Origin: an uncultured Bacteroidales bacterium
GTDB lineage: Bacteria; Bacteroidota; Bacteroidia; Bacteroidales; Bacteroidaceae
Direction: 5' to 3'
Assembly (NCBI GenBank): GCA_902788865.1
Contig: CADALZ010000002.1
Span: 1-64,000, forward strand
DNA length: 64,000 nt
This document shows positions 7,876-17,481 of the stretch, piece after piece. The number at the start of each line of letters is the position of its first letter. Positions within the stretch are counted from its first letter, which is position 1. A program made the position numbers and the translations under genes. Under the pieces are notes generated by a model. It searched no databases. It saw nothing but the letters and a program-made list of their open reading frames with translations, and was not told the origin of the DNA.

Positions 7876-8427
7876 TCAAGTAGAGGCCGTCGGGAGTTTG
7901 TCTACCATAGCAGGGCTGAGGGTAATTGTAGCTACTGCCATGATGCCCTGGATCTCCACCACCACACGCATGCCACCCTTCAAGCGCACGAAACGGCCTT
8001 CGATGCCTTGCCATGCACCACTATTAATGCGCACACGGTCGCCTTTCTTCAAGCGTAACTCCTCAGGATCCAAGAAAAGAGATTCCTCCCCACCTGCCAC
8101 AGCCATAAAGTCTTCCATTTGCTTCTGAGGAATCACAATAGGTTGATGCGTCTCCTTATTCATCATGTAGCGCACCTGACTGCCAATAGGCGATGCCTGC
8201 TTGTAAGCATTGAGAATCTCGCGTGTAGTATAGACGAAAATAAGATTATGAACGATGGGCAGTCGAGCCTTCACTCTCCTCCCCCTACGCAGCACCACCG
8301 CATCATGCATAGGAATGAATGTCTGCACACCTTCTGCTTCGAGATACTCCTGTACCTTAAGCTCGCGAGAATAGGTGACACGCAAGGCGTACCATTGGCT
8401 TTCTTTATGGGCAGTGTCTGTCATCAT
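7876..8427 (-). CDS. UpxY-type NusG-like antiterminator
   Basis: Protein of 183 residues with a NusG N-terminal domain (starting near ESQWYALRVTYSRE) and a C-terminal KOW domain (KKGDRVRINSGAWQGIEG). Proteins of this UpxY/LoaP-like group act as operon-specific antiterminators for surface polysaccharide operons in Bacteroides. A frame from a TTG at 8448 is open, but that codon overlaps the -7 box, so ATG at 8427 or 8424 is the start. No capsule glycosyltransferase operon adjoins it here; the neighbour is the MBOAT/SGNH operon, which ends before this gene's promoter, so its target is unclear. Confidence 0.82.
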   Translation of the reverse strand: MMTDTAHKESQWYALRVTYSRELKVQEYLEAEGVQTFIPMHDAVVLRRGRRVKARLPIVHNLIFVYTTREILNAYKQASPIGSQVRYMMNKETHQPIVIPQKQMEDFMAVAGGEESLFLDPEELRLKKGDRVRINSGAWQGIEGRFVRLKGGMRVVVEIQGIMAVATITLSPAMVDKLPTAST

Positions 8428-8445
8428 TTCGATAGTAATCTTCGG

Positions 8446-8477
8446 CAAAAGTAAGGCTTTTATTTGAAATAATCAAA
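8446..8477 (-). promoter_or_regulatory. Promoter of the UpxY-like gene
   Basis: Minus-strand TTTG (8474-8477), 20 bp, TACTTTTG (8446-8453). It shows that the gene is transcribed separately from the acyltransferase operon upstream. Confidence 0.6.
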
Positions 8478-8480
8478 GAT

Positions 8481-9956
8481 TTAGAATTGGAAATAGATGA
8501 AAGGCTGGATACCAGCAGTTTTTACCTGTATCACAATGTAGATAACAGCTACAATGAGCAACGCTTGCAATACCAAAGGCATGCGGACAACCATGCGAGT
8601 GGCCCCTGTTTCCAGTTTATCTGGCAAGAAATGGAGCAGATAGCCTAGGAGCATAAGGAAGAACACGCCTTTATACCCTGCCAGTAATTGAGTGAAAACA
8701 GTAGCATGGAAGTTGGTTCCTATCTGCGTAATCACTTCCAAAGCTGTGGTAAATGAAGAGGCGCGGAAAAACACCCAGCATAAGCAAACGAAGTGGAACG
8801 TCAGCAAGACAGCGAAGAAGCGACGCACGCCTGAGCTTTGATAAGACTTTTCACGCCCCATGATAGAACGGAAAAACTTATGACAAGCCAATGCCACCCC
8901 ATGAAGCAAACCCCAAAGCACGAAGTTCCACGCAGCGCCATGCCAAAGTCCACCTAAGAACATCGTGATGATAAGGTTGATATATTGGCGTATCTTCCCT
9001 TTTCTATTCCCCCCCAGAGAAATATAGAGGTAGTCGCGCAGCCAGCTGGAAAGAGAAATGTGCCAACGCCTCCAAAACTCCGTAACAGAAGCCGACTTAT
9101 AAGGCGAATTAAAATTGATGTTGAAATGGAAACCTAAAAGCAACGCAATGCCGATAGCCATATCGCTATAGCCAGAGAAGTCGCAATAGATCTGCAATGC
9201 ATAACCATAGACAGCCATCAGATTTTCTACGCCAGAATAGAGTGTAGGCGCATCAAACACGCGATCCACGAAATTCACGCTGATATAGTCGGATATCACA
9301 GCCTTCTTGAATAGACCTCCTGCTATGAGGAAGATGGCGCGTCCGAACATCTCACGATCGACGTACAACGGCTTGCGAATCTGTGGAATGAAATCACGTG
9401 CACGGACTATGGGGCCTGCCACCAACTGTGGGAAGAACGACACATAGAAGGCATAGTCGAGCAGATTGGTGAGGGGCACGATCTGCTTTCGATAGACATC
9501 GATGGTGTAGCTCAGAGACTGGAACGTGAAAAACGATATGCCCACAGGCAGGAAAATGTCAAGTGCAGTAAACGTTCCCCCTGTCAGAGAAGCGATGACA
9601 GTCCCCAAGAAGTTGGTGTACTTGAAATAGCAAAGCAACCCCAAGTTGACGCAAAGACTGAGTGTCACCAGTAACTTACGCTTCCAAGGTACAGTGGCTT
9701 TCTCTATGAAATGGGCAATAAGGAAATCACTCACTGTGACCACTGCCAACAAGAAGAAATAGGTGCCACTGCTCTTGTAATAGAAATAATAGGAGAACGC
9801 CGTGACAAAGAGAAGGCGGGCCGTGGTCTTGCGTTGCAAAAGCAGATAGACTACCACAAAAGCAGCAAACAGCCACAGAAACACACCACTGCTGAATATC
9901 ATAGGTGCCTGTGGATCGTAAGTCAATATGTCTTTAATCTGACTCCACATAGGCAT
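8481..9956 (-). CDS. MBOAT-family O-acyltransferase
   Basis: Polytopic membrane protein of about 491 residues in the AlgI/DltB/PatA branch of the MBOAT family, which moves acyl groups across the membrane onto sugars or peptidoglycan. It has the family's FSGYSDMAIG segment and the catalytic-histidine segment GGLWHGAAWNF. The start is set at ATG 9956 (ATG 9950 is equally good); both overlap the end of the preceding SGNH gene, indicating translational coupling. Two SGNH hydrolase-fold partners upstream match the PatA/PatB or AlgI/AlgX plan. Confidence 0.88.
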   Translation of the reverse strand: MPMWSQIKDILTYDPQAPMIFSSGVFLWLFAAFVVVYLLLQRKTTARLLFVTAFSYYFYYKSSGTYFFLLAVVTVSDFLIAHFIEKATVPWKRKLLVTLSLCVNLGLLCYFKYTNFLGTVIASLTGGTFTALDIFLPVGISFFTFQSLSYTIDVYRKQIVPLTNLLDYAFYVSFFPQLVAGPIVRARDFIPQIRKPLYVDREMFGRAIFLIAGGLFKKAVISDYISVNFVDRVFDAPTLYSGVENLMAVYGYALQIYCDFSGYSDMAIGIALLLGFHFNINFNSPYKSASVTEFWRRWHISLSSWLRDYLYISLGGNRKGKIRQYINLIITMFLGGLWHGAAWNFVLWGLLHGVALACHKFFRSIMGREKSYQSSGVRRFFAVLLTFHFVCLCWVFFRASSFTTALEVITQIGTNFHATVFTQLLAGYKGVFFLMLLGYLLHFLPDKLETGATRMVVRMPLVLQALLIVAVIYIVIQVKTAGIQPFIYFQF

Positions 9957-10824
9957 TGAACGCTTTAATGATGGCTTGAGACAGCCACTGTCCCTGCAGG
10001 GCATAACCCTCAGGCAAATAGTGCACGTGATCAGGACGCATGAGGCCTGCTCCTGTCCAATTCAGACAGGCACGATCGGCCCCTCCAAATATCTCATAGA
10101 GATTCCACACTGCCAACTGATGTTCTGAAGCGAACTTCAAGATATTTGCCACAGCCAACTTAGTGCGTGGATTGATGGTATAAGTACGCCTACGCCTGCT
10201 GCCTCCACGCTCATAGGAACCAGGAGGAGTGGTGAGCAAGATGGGAACCTCTGGCAAAGCCTCACGGAGCAACTGATAAAAATCCGTCATCTGCACATAG
10301 TGCCTAGCTTCATTATACCCTCTGCCATGACTCTCATTGGTACCAAATGAAAGGATCAGCATATCTGGATGCATTTTTGCAATTTCCTCCACGCGCTGTG
10401 GCGTAGTGAAGGTGAGGCTGGTAGCTCCATTGATGCCATCGTCCACATAACTCAAATGCTGGAACGACTGATGAAGCACATCGCCTGCCGTGAGGGGGAA
10501 CACATGCCCACGCACATGGCTGTCGCCTACATGAACTATGCGCACAGAATCTGTCTTAGCATCCGTCTGGCTCTCGGCTAATTTCTGCCAAAATGGAGAC
10601 AATGCCCCATCTGGATCGGAAATTACATTCTCCTGCACATGTCTGAAATTGGCAGGTACAGGGAAGTCGGTCAACGCCACAGGATCTGCCAGATGCCCAT
10701 ATCTCCGCACAGAGTCAACAGATGCCTGCAATCGATCTGCCTGCGCAGTCTGCGGTATCTGGTCTTGTGCCCAGACGCAGCAAGGCAAGAAGACTAAACA
10801 TAGCCACCACTTACTCCGCCTCAT
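9934..10824 (-). CDS. Exported SGNH/GDSL hydrolase-fold protein
   Basis: Exported protein of 296 residues with a signal peptide ending near VWAQ. SGNH blocks are visible: HVGDSHVRGHV (catalytic Ser), SFGTNESHG (Asn block) and RPDHVHYLPEG (Asp/His block). It likely transfers or removes O-acyl groups in the periplasm together with the MBOAT protein. The longer frame to 10899 is discarded because ATG 10824 gives a clean signal peptide and overlaps the upstream gene by 14 bp. Confidence 0.82.
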   Translation of the reverse strand: MRRSKWWLCLVFLPCCVWAQDQIPQTAQADRLQASVDSVRRYGHLADPVALTDFPVPANFRHVQENVISDPDGALSPFWQKLAESQTDAKTDSVRIVHVGDSHVRGHVFPLTAGDVLHQSFQHLSYVDDGINGATSLTFTTPQRVEEIAKMHPDMLILSFGTNESHGRGYNEARHYVQMTDFYQLLREALPEVPILLTTPPGSYERGGSRRRRTYTINPRTKLAVANILKFASEHQLAVWNLYEIFGGADRACLNWTGAGLMRPDHVHYLPEGYALQGQWLSQAIIKAFNAYVESD

Positions 10825-12193
10825 AAGCCACCCTCCTTTCATAGCGTTCTTTACCATACTGGATGGCCTCAAAGAGCAATGATGCCAAGTATTTTCCACC
10901 CCTAAAGTTGAGGTGAGTATAATCCAGAGCTGCCAACGAAGGGTGTTGCTCCACCAAGGCTTTCATGCTCTCATTACCCCCCATCGCCTCAAACATATTC
11001 CAGAATGCCACCCCTTCATCAGCAGCCAACTGGTGCTGAAAGCGCACCAAGTTGCGGATGCCAGGCATGGTAAGTATTTCGCCTTCATCAGTCACATAGT
11101 CACGATCGGCCACACCTATAATGAGTATGCCAGCCTCTGGGAAAGCTTCCTTCAGATGCTGCACCACCGTCTTCATGCCATCGATGTATGCAGAATAATC
11201 TGTACCACGCTTCGTGGCTACATTGACACCATACTGCAACACGATGAGGTCGTAGGGACGAATCTGTGCATACTGGCGCAGAATGGACATCGGCACCGAA
11301 CGAATGTTCAAGCCTGAAGAGCCACGCAGCGAGAAGTTGTCAAGCGCCACGCCAATCGTATCGTCCATCGTAACCCCATAGAACAGCGAGGAATCGGCTT
11401 GCTCCACATTCCAGCGCACCCTGCCTATCTTGCCTTCTACAGTCAGCGCCGACAGCCTTCCTATGGAATCCAATGCTTGCGACTTCACCTTTCCGCCATT
11501 CACATAGGCAGAAACCTGCATCGAATCTTTGGAGAGGAAGAAAATGGTGGACTGCTGACAGGTATCCAGACGTGCATACTGCTTTACGCCTGTAAGTTCT
11601 ACTTGTGCCCCTTCGCGTGCGAAAAAATAATGATTGGAGATATCCTGGAACCGACGATTGAAATAGACTGAATCTGTAAGTGCATGACTGCTCCATCCTG
11701 AAGCACGATGCCTCACAGAGTTGCGATAACCGCTGATGGCAGATGAGATAGATACGTAGCCCACACCATGACCGCCATACGCCTCTTGGAACATTTGCCT
11801 CAGATCTACCGTCATGATATCCCCCTCGATGAACGAATCGCCAAAGTAAGCTATGCGCACTGGTCGAGGCTGCTCTTTCATCTCTGCCAGAGCCTTATAG
11901 AAAGGCACCATACCCCTCAGCGTAGAGTCCCCATAGTCTTCTATGCAAGTGACGCCCGTCTTGCAAGTATCTACAAAGGCTGGCTTGGGAGGTGGAGGCA
12001 GCAGGCTGTCCAATGCCAAGGAATCTGGTTCTTCTATGGCAGGCTTAGGAAAGACATCCGACAGGATATCTACCTGTCGCAAAGCGCGCTCACCTATATA
12101 TATCTTAGGAAGAAAGTGCAATAGCAATAGTGCTGCTAAAATCAGCAGCATCAGCCATCCCACATTATTCAACTTATTCTTCTCTCTCTCCAT
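10811..12193 (-). CDS. Membrane-anchored SGNH hydrolase-fold protein
   Basis: Protein of 460 residues with one N-terminal membrane segment (about 12-30) and a proline-rich linker. An SGNH domain follows with YFGDSFIEGD (Ser), LQYGVNVAT (Asn block) and LDYTHLNFRGG (Asp/His). The anchored architecture and MBOAT linkage resemble acetyltransferases that finish O-acetylation in the periplasm. It begins 10 bp after the TetR gene, in the same operon. Confidence 0.82.
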   Translation of the reverse strand: MEREKNKLNNVGWLMLLILAALLLLHFLPKIYIGERALRQVDILSDVFPKPAIEEPDSLALDSLLPPPPKPAFVDTCKTGVTCIEDYGDSTLRGMVPFYKALAEMKEQPRPVRIAYFGDSFIEGDIMTVDLRQMFQEAYGGHGVGYVSISSAISGYRNSVRHRASGWSSHALTDSVYFNRRFQDISNHYFFAREGAQVELTGVKQYARLDTCQQSTIFFLSKDSMQVSAYVNGGKVKSQALDSIGRLSALTVEGKIGRVRWNVEQADSSLFYGVTMDDTIGVALDNFSLRGSSGLNIRSVPMSILRQYAQIRPYDLIVLQYGVNVATKRGTDYSAYIDGMKTVVQHLKEAFPEAGILIIGVADRDYVTDEGEILTMPGIRNLVRFQHQLAADEGVAFWNMFEAMGGNESMKALVEQHPSLAALDYTHLNFRGGKYLASLLFEAIQYGKERYERRVAYEAE

Positions 12194-12203
12194 GATATCT
12201 GGG

Positions 12204-12848
12204 TCATTCTTTTCTGGAAATTCGCCGCTCTTCTATAAACTCATCGAGTATGCGAGCGCCACTTTCTGTGCATATGCCTCGCAAGAATGTGAAGATGATG
12301 GCTTCCAGCACATCGAAGAAGGAATAGGTGCGATAGATATCTGTGCGCAAGAGCAACCTGAACTGGCCTCGTATCAGTTCATTGACTATCTTATAGTTGA
12401 CATCAGCGCGGAAAAGTCCTTGATTCACGCCATCTTCGAAATAATGAAATGCGCGTTCTGCCGAAGCCTCACGATTGGCCAGGTATAGGTTGTAGGCTTT
12501 AGGGTATTTGGGTATCTCTTCCAGAAAAGACGGATTCACTGTCTGCAGACGACTGATGGCCATCTGATAGATATGGAGCACCATCTCCATCACATTCTTT
12601 GATGTCTCCAGCACCTCTTTCAGATACTTCTGCGACTCCAGTTCTGAACCTTCTATGCAGCTCACGAGCAATGTCTCCTTGTCTGGGAAAATCTCATAAA
12701 GCGTACGCTTGGAGATGCCCAACATAGACGACACATGATCCATCGTCACATTCTTGATACCTTTCTCTGTAAATTGTTTCATAGAAAGTGCCACGATGCG
12801 CGATTTCAGTTCTTCTCTGTTGGAATATCTTGTAGAATACAATGCCAT
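12204..12848 (-). CDS. TetR-family transcriptional regulator
   Basis: Protein of 214 residues. The N-terminal helix-turn-helix (about 15-60) contains KNVTMDHVSSMLGISKRT and LYEIFPDKETL, the standard TetR pattern; the C-terminal half is the variable ligand-binding region. It lies between an exported protein gene (8 bp) and the SGNH gene (10 bp) in one operon, so it probably controls this operon; its ligand cannot be read from the sequence. Confidence 0.9.
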   Translation of the reverse strand: MALYSTRYSNREELKSRIVALSMKQFTEKGIKNVTMDHVSSMLGISKRTLYEIFPDKETLLVSCIEGSELESQKYLKEVLETSKNVMEMVLHIYQMAISRLQTVNPSFLEEIPKYPKAYNLYLANREASAERAFHYFEDGVNQGLFRADVNYKIVNELIRGQFRLLLRTDIYRTYSFFDVLEAIIFTFLRGICTESGARILDEFIEERRISRKE

Positions 12849-12856
12849 ACCCCCAC

Positions 12857-13489
12857 TTATTTTTCATGCTGCAGCTGCAACAGATATTTTTCCACCACCT
12901 CAGCACTCTCACTGACCTCTGCCTGATAAGATGCCAGGAGCTCAGGTGTGCCTGCCAAAAGGCTGCACAGGAAGTCTGAGGTCACCAGCTCTGCACGCCC
13001 CGTCTCCGGACTGATGAAATAGCATACTCTGGCATTCACCAACCCACTGGCTGCTATAGCATCGCCCACTGCCCCACCGAGCTTTGTGGTTCCTTCACTC
13101 TTCAAACTGCTGGAAGCACGCTGTCCATAAGGCTGTGCTGCAAAGAATATGCGTCCTTGCACCTTATGGGCTTTGGCATACCAGTTGCCAAAACGGTAAT
13201 GATTATAACGCACGAACTTACAATTCACATACAGGTCTGGCCCCATCTGAACCGCGTAAGCTCTATTTTTGATAAACTTACTAAGCCCAGAATTCTCTTG
13301 GGATACTATACGGTAATCTGCTCCATTGCTCATATAGAGGTCTTTGATGCTGCGTTTCTCCACAGCGAGCGTAGTCACCGTATCACCTTTCGCTGCCAGC
13401 AAGTCGCTCAAGGAAGAGAATATAACCTGCTGTGCATAGCATGGGCTAAGCATAATGACAAGCAATCCTATTAAACAAAATTTCTTCAT
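12857..13489 (-). CDS. Exported protein, DUF6563-like
   Basis: Protein of 210 residues with a signal peptide cleaved near CYAQ. The rest is mixed alpha/beta with no catalytic motif that I recognise; the overall look fits the Bacteroidales DUF6563 group, with moderate certainty. As the first gene of the leftward operon that includes the TetR regulator, SGNH and MBOAT genes, it may be an accessory envelope factor. A weak promoter (TTG, 20 bp, TAATTTTA) lies just upstream at about 13519-13549. Confidence 0.65.
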   Translation of the reverse strand: MKKFCLIGLLVIMLSPCYAQQVIFSSLSDLLAAKGDTVTTLAVEKRSIKDLYMSNGADYRIVSQENSGLSKFIKNRAYAVQMGPDLYVNCKFVRYNHYRFGNWYAKAHKVQGRIFFAAQPYGQRASSSLKSEGTTKLGGAVGDAIAASGLVNARVCYFISPETGRAELVTSDFLCSLLAGTPELLASYQAEVSESAEVVEKYLLQLQHEK

Positions 13490-13553
13490 TTCTCCTCCTT
13501 TCTTGAAACTCGGGTGTAAAATTAGATAAAAAATGGATTGGAAGCAAGAAAAT

Positions 13554-13920
13554 GCTTCGCAAAAAGCCTCGGCACTTCACAATTAGCATTTATAACACTG
13601 ATATACAACATATTAAGTGCGTGAAGTGTTGAAGAAAACACTTCACAACACTTCACGCTTCTGGTTCATGTTTAGACTTTCATATTGCTAAGCATTCTGT
13701 CTGGAAAACAGCCCCTTTTATGACTAGTTTTTCTTTCGACATAAAAAATTAGTTTTTTAAGTTTAGCCTTCCGGCTTACAATATAGTTAACTGTTCTATT
13801 AGAGCTGTGAAGTGTTGTGAAGTGTTGTGAAGTGTCTGATCCAACACTTCACGCTTATTACTCTATAATTCACAATGGTTTATTGCTACTTTGTGAAGTA
13901 TGAAGGGTAAAATGCGAAGC
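13554..13920. repeat. Cargo-less inverted-repeat element of CACTTCACA units
   Basis: The ends are 8-bp inverted repeats GCTTCGCA (13554-13561) and TGCGAAGC (13913-13920). Each arm then carries repeated GTGAAGTGTT units or their complement (13619-13657 and 13805-13852), and the arms are imperfect inverted copies of each other. About 140 bp of AT-rich DNA with no gene separates them. The arrangement is the same as the arms around vapE at 49840-51288, with CACTTCAC in place of CCCTTCAC. Confidence 0.65.
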
Positions 13921-13978
13921 AGGCACTACACTTTGTGTTACGGCTCGACATGCCATTGGTTACGGGCAGGCCATTTAC

Positions 13979-14100
13979 TGCTACGCACAGAAAAAATTGC
14001 GGTTGCGCACAGCAACAATTTTTCCTGTGCACAGCAAAAAAGTTTTCCCCAGTTAGGGGAAAAAAAATTCCTAACTAGAGAAATATATTTTCCCATTAGG
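13979..14100. repeat. Intergenic repeat of the CTACGCACAGAAA type (copy A)
   Basis: A stretch of about 120 bp made of AT-rich dyads separated by CGCACAG-like and CAGTTAGG-like motifs. A related copy in the opposite orientation lies at 33814-33913. Both share GCTACGCACAGAAA, a CAA-TTTTTC block and CCAGTTAG in the same order. It is non-coding, between the inverted-repeat element and the rplQ terminator. Confidence 0.55.
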
Positions 14101-14120
14101 ATAAAGGAAGATACAAAAAA

Positions 14121-14144
14121 AGTCGCCCCATCACTGGGGCGACT
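14121..14144 (-). terminator. Intrinsic terminator of the ribosomal supercluster
   Basis: A perfect 10-bp GC-rich stem (14121-14130 with 14135-14144), loop of four, followed on the minus strand by seven Ts. It lies 25 bp past rplQ and ends the S10-spc-alpha transcript. Confidence 0.9.
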
Positions 14145-14169
14145 ATCTATAGAAATGAATAGTTGGCAA

Positions 14170-14661
14170 TTACTCGGCCTTAGCTTCTTCAGCCTTAACC
14201 TCTTCTGCGACTGGTGCTTCCTCAGCAGCAGGTGCAGCTGCAGCTTTCTTAGAGCGACGTGTACGAGTTGACTTCTTAGCCAACTTCTCCTTAGCCATGT
14301 TGTCATCATAGTCAACAAGCTCAATGAAGCACATTGAAGCATTGTCACCCAGACGATGACCTGTCTTGATGATGCGGGTGTAGCCACCTGGACGATCAGC
14401 AATCTTCACAGAAATCTCCTTGAAGAGCTCTGTAATGGCATACTTGTCCTTGAGGTAGCTGAACACTACGCGACGAGAGTTAGTGGTGTCATTCTTTGAC
14501 TTGGTGAGAAGTGGCTCTATAAACTTCTTCAGAGCCTTAGCCTTCTCTACGGTCGTAGTGATTCTTTTGTGCTTGATCAGGGAAACAGCCATGTTTGACA
14601 GCATAGCGTTTCTGTGAGAAGCAGTACGACCGAGGTGGTTGAATTTCTTATTATGTCTCAT
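14170..14661 (-). CDS. rplQ: 50S ribosomal protein L17
   Basis: bL17, a large-subunit protein next to the exit tunnel. The conserved core (about 1-120) starts [12 protein letters not shown] and includes the HKRITTT segment. The last 35 or so residues form an Ala/Glu/Lys-rich tail, a C-terminal extension common in Bacteroidetes. Last gene of the cluster, 2 bp after rpoA. Confidence 0.98.
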   Translation of the reverse strand: MRHNKKFNHLGRTASHRNAMLSNMAVSLIKHKRITTTVEKAKALKKFIEPLLTKSKNDTTNSRRVVFSYLKDKYAITELFKEISVKIADRPGGYTRIIKTGHRLGDNASMCFIELVDYDDNMAKEKLAKKSTRTRRSKKAAAAPAAEEAPVAEEVKAEEAKAE

Positions 14662-14663
14662 TT

Positions 14664-15656
14664 TTATTCTTTATCTAATTTATATCTTGTTATATCCATT
14701 CCAAACTGTAGATTCAGACTCGCGAGCAAATCATCAAGCTCGGTGAGCGATTTCTTGCCGAAGTTACGGAACTTGAGCAGGTCGTTCTTGTTGTATTGAA
14801 CGAGGTCACCCAGTGTATCTACATCTGCTGCCTTCAAGCAATTGAGGGCACGTACAGAGAGATCCATATCGATGAGCTTCGTCTTGAGCAACTGACGCAT
14901 GTGCAGTACTTCCTCATCAAACTCCTCATTACCATCTGCCTCGCTGGTCTCGAGCGTGATCTTCTCGTCTGAGAACAGCATGAAGTGGTGAATCAGGATC
15001 TTGGCGGCTTCTTTCAAAGCATCCTTCGGATGTATGGAACCATCGGTAGTAATCTCAAGCACCAGCTTATCATAGTCGGTCTTCTGCTCCACACGATAAG
15101 GCTCGATGGTGTACTTGACATTACGTATCGGAGTGTAGATAGAGTCGATAGGCAGCACATTAACATCGGTGCAGTACTGACGGTTTTCGTCAGCTGGCGT
15201 GTAGCCACGGCCCTTGTTAATGGTAAGATCTATCTGCATGGTTGCTTTTTCATCTAAATGACAAATAACCAGTTCAGGATTTAACACTTCAAATCCATTC
15301 AGATATTTACCTATGTCTCCAGCTCTAAACTCTGTAGAATTCTCGACGAAGATACTTACTTTCTCAGTCTCGAAATCCTCAACTAACTGCTTGAATCTTA
15401 CCTGTTTCAGATTCAGGATAATGTTGGTCACATCTTCCTTTACACCTGGAACACTGGCAAATTCATGTTCTACACCATCTATATGAATAGTGGTGATAGC
15501 ATAGCCTTCCAATGAAGAGAGCAGGATGCGGCGCAGTGCATTACCAATGGTAATACCGAAGCCTGGCTCCAAAGGACGGAATTCGAACTTTCCGAACTTA
15601 GGATCTGCCTCTACCATTACGACTTTATCGGGTTTTTGAAATGCTAATATCGACAT
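14664..15656 (-). CDS. rpoA: RNA polymerase alpha subunit
   Basis: Alpha subunit of 330 residues that nucleates RNA polymerase assembly. The N-terminal domain has the [11 protein letters not shown] dimerisation segment, and the C-terminal domain (about 255-320) has the helix-hairpin-helix region [17 protein letters not shown] that contacts DNA and activators. Position between rpsD and rplQ is the usual one. Confidence 0.99.
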   Translation of the reverse strand: MSILAFQKPDKVVMVEADPKFGKFEFRPLEPGFGITIGNALRRILLSSLEGYAITTIHIDGVEHEFASVPGVKEDVTNIILNLKQVRFKQLVEDFETEKVSIFVENSTEFRAGDIGKYLNGFEVLNPELVICHLDEKATMQIDLTINKGRGYTPADENRQYCTDVNVLPIDSIYTPIRNVKYTIEPYRVEQKTDYDKLVLEITTDGSIHPKDALKEAAKILIHHFMLFSDEKITLETSEADGNEEFDEEVLHMRQLLKTKLIDMDLSVRALNCLKAADVDTLGDLVQYNKNDLLKFRNFGKKSLTELDDLLASLNLQFGMDITRYKLDKE

Positions 15657-15666
15657 CTGTTATTTA

Positions 15667-16272
15667 TTATTTAGAATACAACTCAACGATCAAATGCTCT
15701 TTGATATTCTCTGGAATATCGGCTCTTTCAGGAACGTGCAGCAACTTGCCTGTCTTAGAGTTGTCATCCCACTCTAACCAAGGATACTTGCTGTGATTGA
15801 AACCTGCCAAAGAATCGGCAATCACTTCGAGAGACTTAGAACGCTCACGAACGCCAATCACCTGGCCTGGCTTTACAGAATATGAAGGGATGTTCACCAC
15901 CTCACCATCCACAGTGATGTGCTTGTGGCTTACCATCTGACGTGCAGCAGCACGTGTCTTAGCAATACCCAGACGATATACGATGTTGTCGAGACGCTGC
16001 TCAAGGAGCTGGAGAAGTACCTCACCAGTAATACCCTTCTGTGAAGCGGCCTTCTTGAACAGGTTTGAGAACTGCTTCTCTAAAACGCCGTAAGTATATT
16101 TAGCTTTCTGCTTCTCACGCAGCTGTACGCCATACTCTGAAGATTTTCTTTTTCTGTTGTTGCCCTGAGAACCTGGAGGATAGTTCTTGTTTGAAAGAAC
16201 TTTATCAGGTCCGAAGATAGCCTCTCCAAATTTGCGGGCAATTCTTGATTTTGGTCCAGTATATCTAGCCAT
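15667..16272 (-). CDS. rpsD: 30S ribosomal protein S4
   Basis: uS4, 201 residues, an early 16S-binding assembly protein. The S4 RNA-binding domain spans about 93-155 ([15 protein letters not shown], then [11 protein letters not shown]). The N-terminal region has no cysteines, so this is the zinc-free form. In many bacteria S4 represses the alpha operon by translational feedback; no such site was recognised here. Confidence 0.99.
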   Translation of the reverse strand: MARYTGPKSRIARKFGEAIFGPDKVLSNKNYPPGSQGNNRKRKSSEYGVQLREKQKAKYTYGVLEKQFSNLFKKAASQKGITGEVLLQLLEQRLDNIVYRLGIAKTRAAARQMVSHKHITVDGEVVNIPSYSVKPGQVIGVRERSKSLEVIADSLAGFNHSKYPWLEWDDNSKTGKLLHVPERADIPENIKEHLIVELYSK

Positions 16273-16313
16273 TTTCTTCTAGTTTTTAATTGTTAATTCA
16301 TCTTGTTGCTCAA

Positions 16314-16703
16314 TTATACTCTACGTCTCTTAGGAGGACGGCAGCCATTGTGTGGCAGTGGAGTAACGTCGATGATCTCTGTCACCTCAATACCTGCACC
16401 ATGCACGCTGCGAATAGCAGACTCACGTCCGTTGCCTGGACCCTTAACATAAGCTTTGACTTTTCTCAGACCCAAGTCGTAAGCGACCTTTGCACAATCC
16501 TCTGCTGCCATCTGGGCTGCGTAAGGAGTGTTTTTCTTTGAGCCTCTAAATCCCATCTTTCCGGCTGATGACCAGGAAATGATCTGGCCTTCGCTGTTGG
16601 CCAGGGAAACAATAATGTTGTTGAAAGATGAGTGAACATGCAACTGTCCAACTGCATCAACCTTCACAACTCTTTTTTTTGCTGCAACTGTCTTTTTTGC
16701 CAT
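16314..16703 (-). CDS. rpsK: 30S ribosomal protein S11
   Basis: uS11, 129 residues, in the 30S platform where it contacts mRNA near the E site. Conserved blocks [12 protein letters not shown] and [15 protein letters not shown] are present. Lies between rpsM (11 bp) and rpsD (41 bp). Confidence 0.99.
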   Translation of the reverse strand: MAKKTVAAKKRVVKVDAVGQLHVHSSFNNIIVSLANSEGQIISWSSAGKMGFRGSKKNTPYAAQMAAEDCAKVAYDLGLRKVKAYVKGPGNGRESAIRSVHGAGIEVTEIIDVTPLPHNGCRPPKRRRV

Positions 16704-16714
16704 ATTAACAATTA

Positions 16715-17095
16715 TTATTTAGTAGCTTTCTTCTTATTAGCAACTGTCTTCTTTCTACCCTTACGTGTACGTGCATTGTTCTTAGTACTCTGACCACGTA
16801 CTGGGAGCCCGATACGGTGACGGACGCCACGGTAGCAACCGATGTCCATCAAACGCTTAATATTCATCTGAACTTCAGAGCGGAGGTCACCCTCTACCTT
16901 GTACTCAGCGCCGATGATCTCACGGATCTTAGCAGCCTGGGCGTCTGTCCAGTCTTTCACCTTCAGGTCTCTGTCGACACCTGCCTTGTCAAGTATCTTA
17001 CCTGAGCTACTGCGACCTATACCATAGATATAGGTTAACGCAATCTCACCTCTTTTCTCTTGAGGCAAATCTACACCAACTATTCTTATTGCCAT
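16715..17095 (-). CDS. rpsM: 30S ribosomal protein S13
   Basis: uS13, 126 residues, head of the 30S subunit with a bridge to L5. It begins [15 protein letters not shown] and has the [11 protein letters not shown] block and a Lys/Arg-rich C-terminal tail that reaches the P-site tRNA. Confidence 0.99.
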   Translation of the reverse strand: MAIRIVGVDLPQEKRGEIALTYIYGIGRSSSGKILDKAGVDRDLKVKDWTDAQAAKIREIIGAEYKVEGDLRSEVQMNIKRLMDIGCYRGVRHRIGLPVRGQSTKNNARTRKGRKKTVANKKKATK

Positions 17096-17128
17096 ATACT
17101 AAAATTAATTTATGCAAAAGTAATAATA

Positions 17129-17245
17129 TTATCCCTGACGCAACTTAAACTTGGGATTTTTCTTGTTAATTACATACAAAGTGCCATGACGACGAACGAT
17201 CTTGCACTCTGGTGTGCGCTTCTTTATGGAAACTCGTACTTTCAT
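17129..17245 (-). CDS. rpmJ: 50S ribosomal protein L36
   Basis: bL36, 38 residues, beginning [19 protein letters not shown] and ending FKLRQG. It has a single cysteine rather than the C-C-C-H zinc set, so it is the zinc-independent form. It sits in its standard place between infA and rpsM; it is short enough to be missed by length-filtered gene calling. Confidence 0.95.
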   Translation of the reverse strand: MKVRVSIKKRTPECKIVRRHGTLYVINKKNPKFKLRQG

Positions 17246-17253
17246 ATCGCTTT

Positions 17254-17472
17254 TTATTTATATCTAAATGAAATTCTACCTTTTGTTAAATCATAGGGAG
17301 ACATTTCCACTTTCACTCTATCGCCTGGAAGAATCTTAATGTAGTGCATTCTCATCTTTCCAGAGATATGAGCTGTGATTTCATGTCCATTTTCAAGCTC
17401 AACACGAAACATTGCATTAGACAATGCCTCGACTATAACTCCATCTTGTTCTATTGCAGACTGCTTTGCCAT
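17254..17472 (-). CDS. infA: Translation initiation factor IF-1
   Basis: IF-1, 72 residues, a single OB fold that binds the 30S A site during initiation. Conserved blocks are [21 protein letters not shown] and the [13 protein letters not shown] ending. It lies 8 bp from rpmJ and 9 bp from map, within the spc operon as usual. Confidence 0.98.
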   Translation of the reverse strand: MAKQSAIEQDGVIVEALSNAMFRVELENGHEITAHISGKMRMHYIKILPGDRVKVEMSPYDLTKGRISFRYK

Positions 17473-17481
17473 AAATAAATA

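Noticed and set aside
13490..14169. tRNA or small gene in the gap before rplQ
   Set aside because: No cloverleaf and no plausible frame; the gap is explained by the inverted-repeat element, an intergenic repeat and the terminator.
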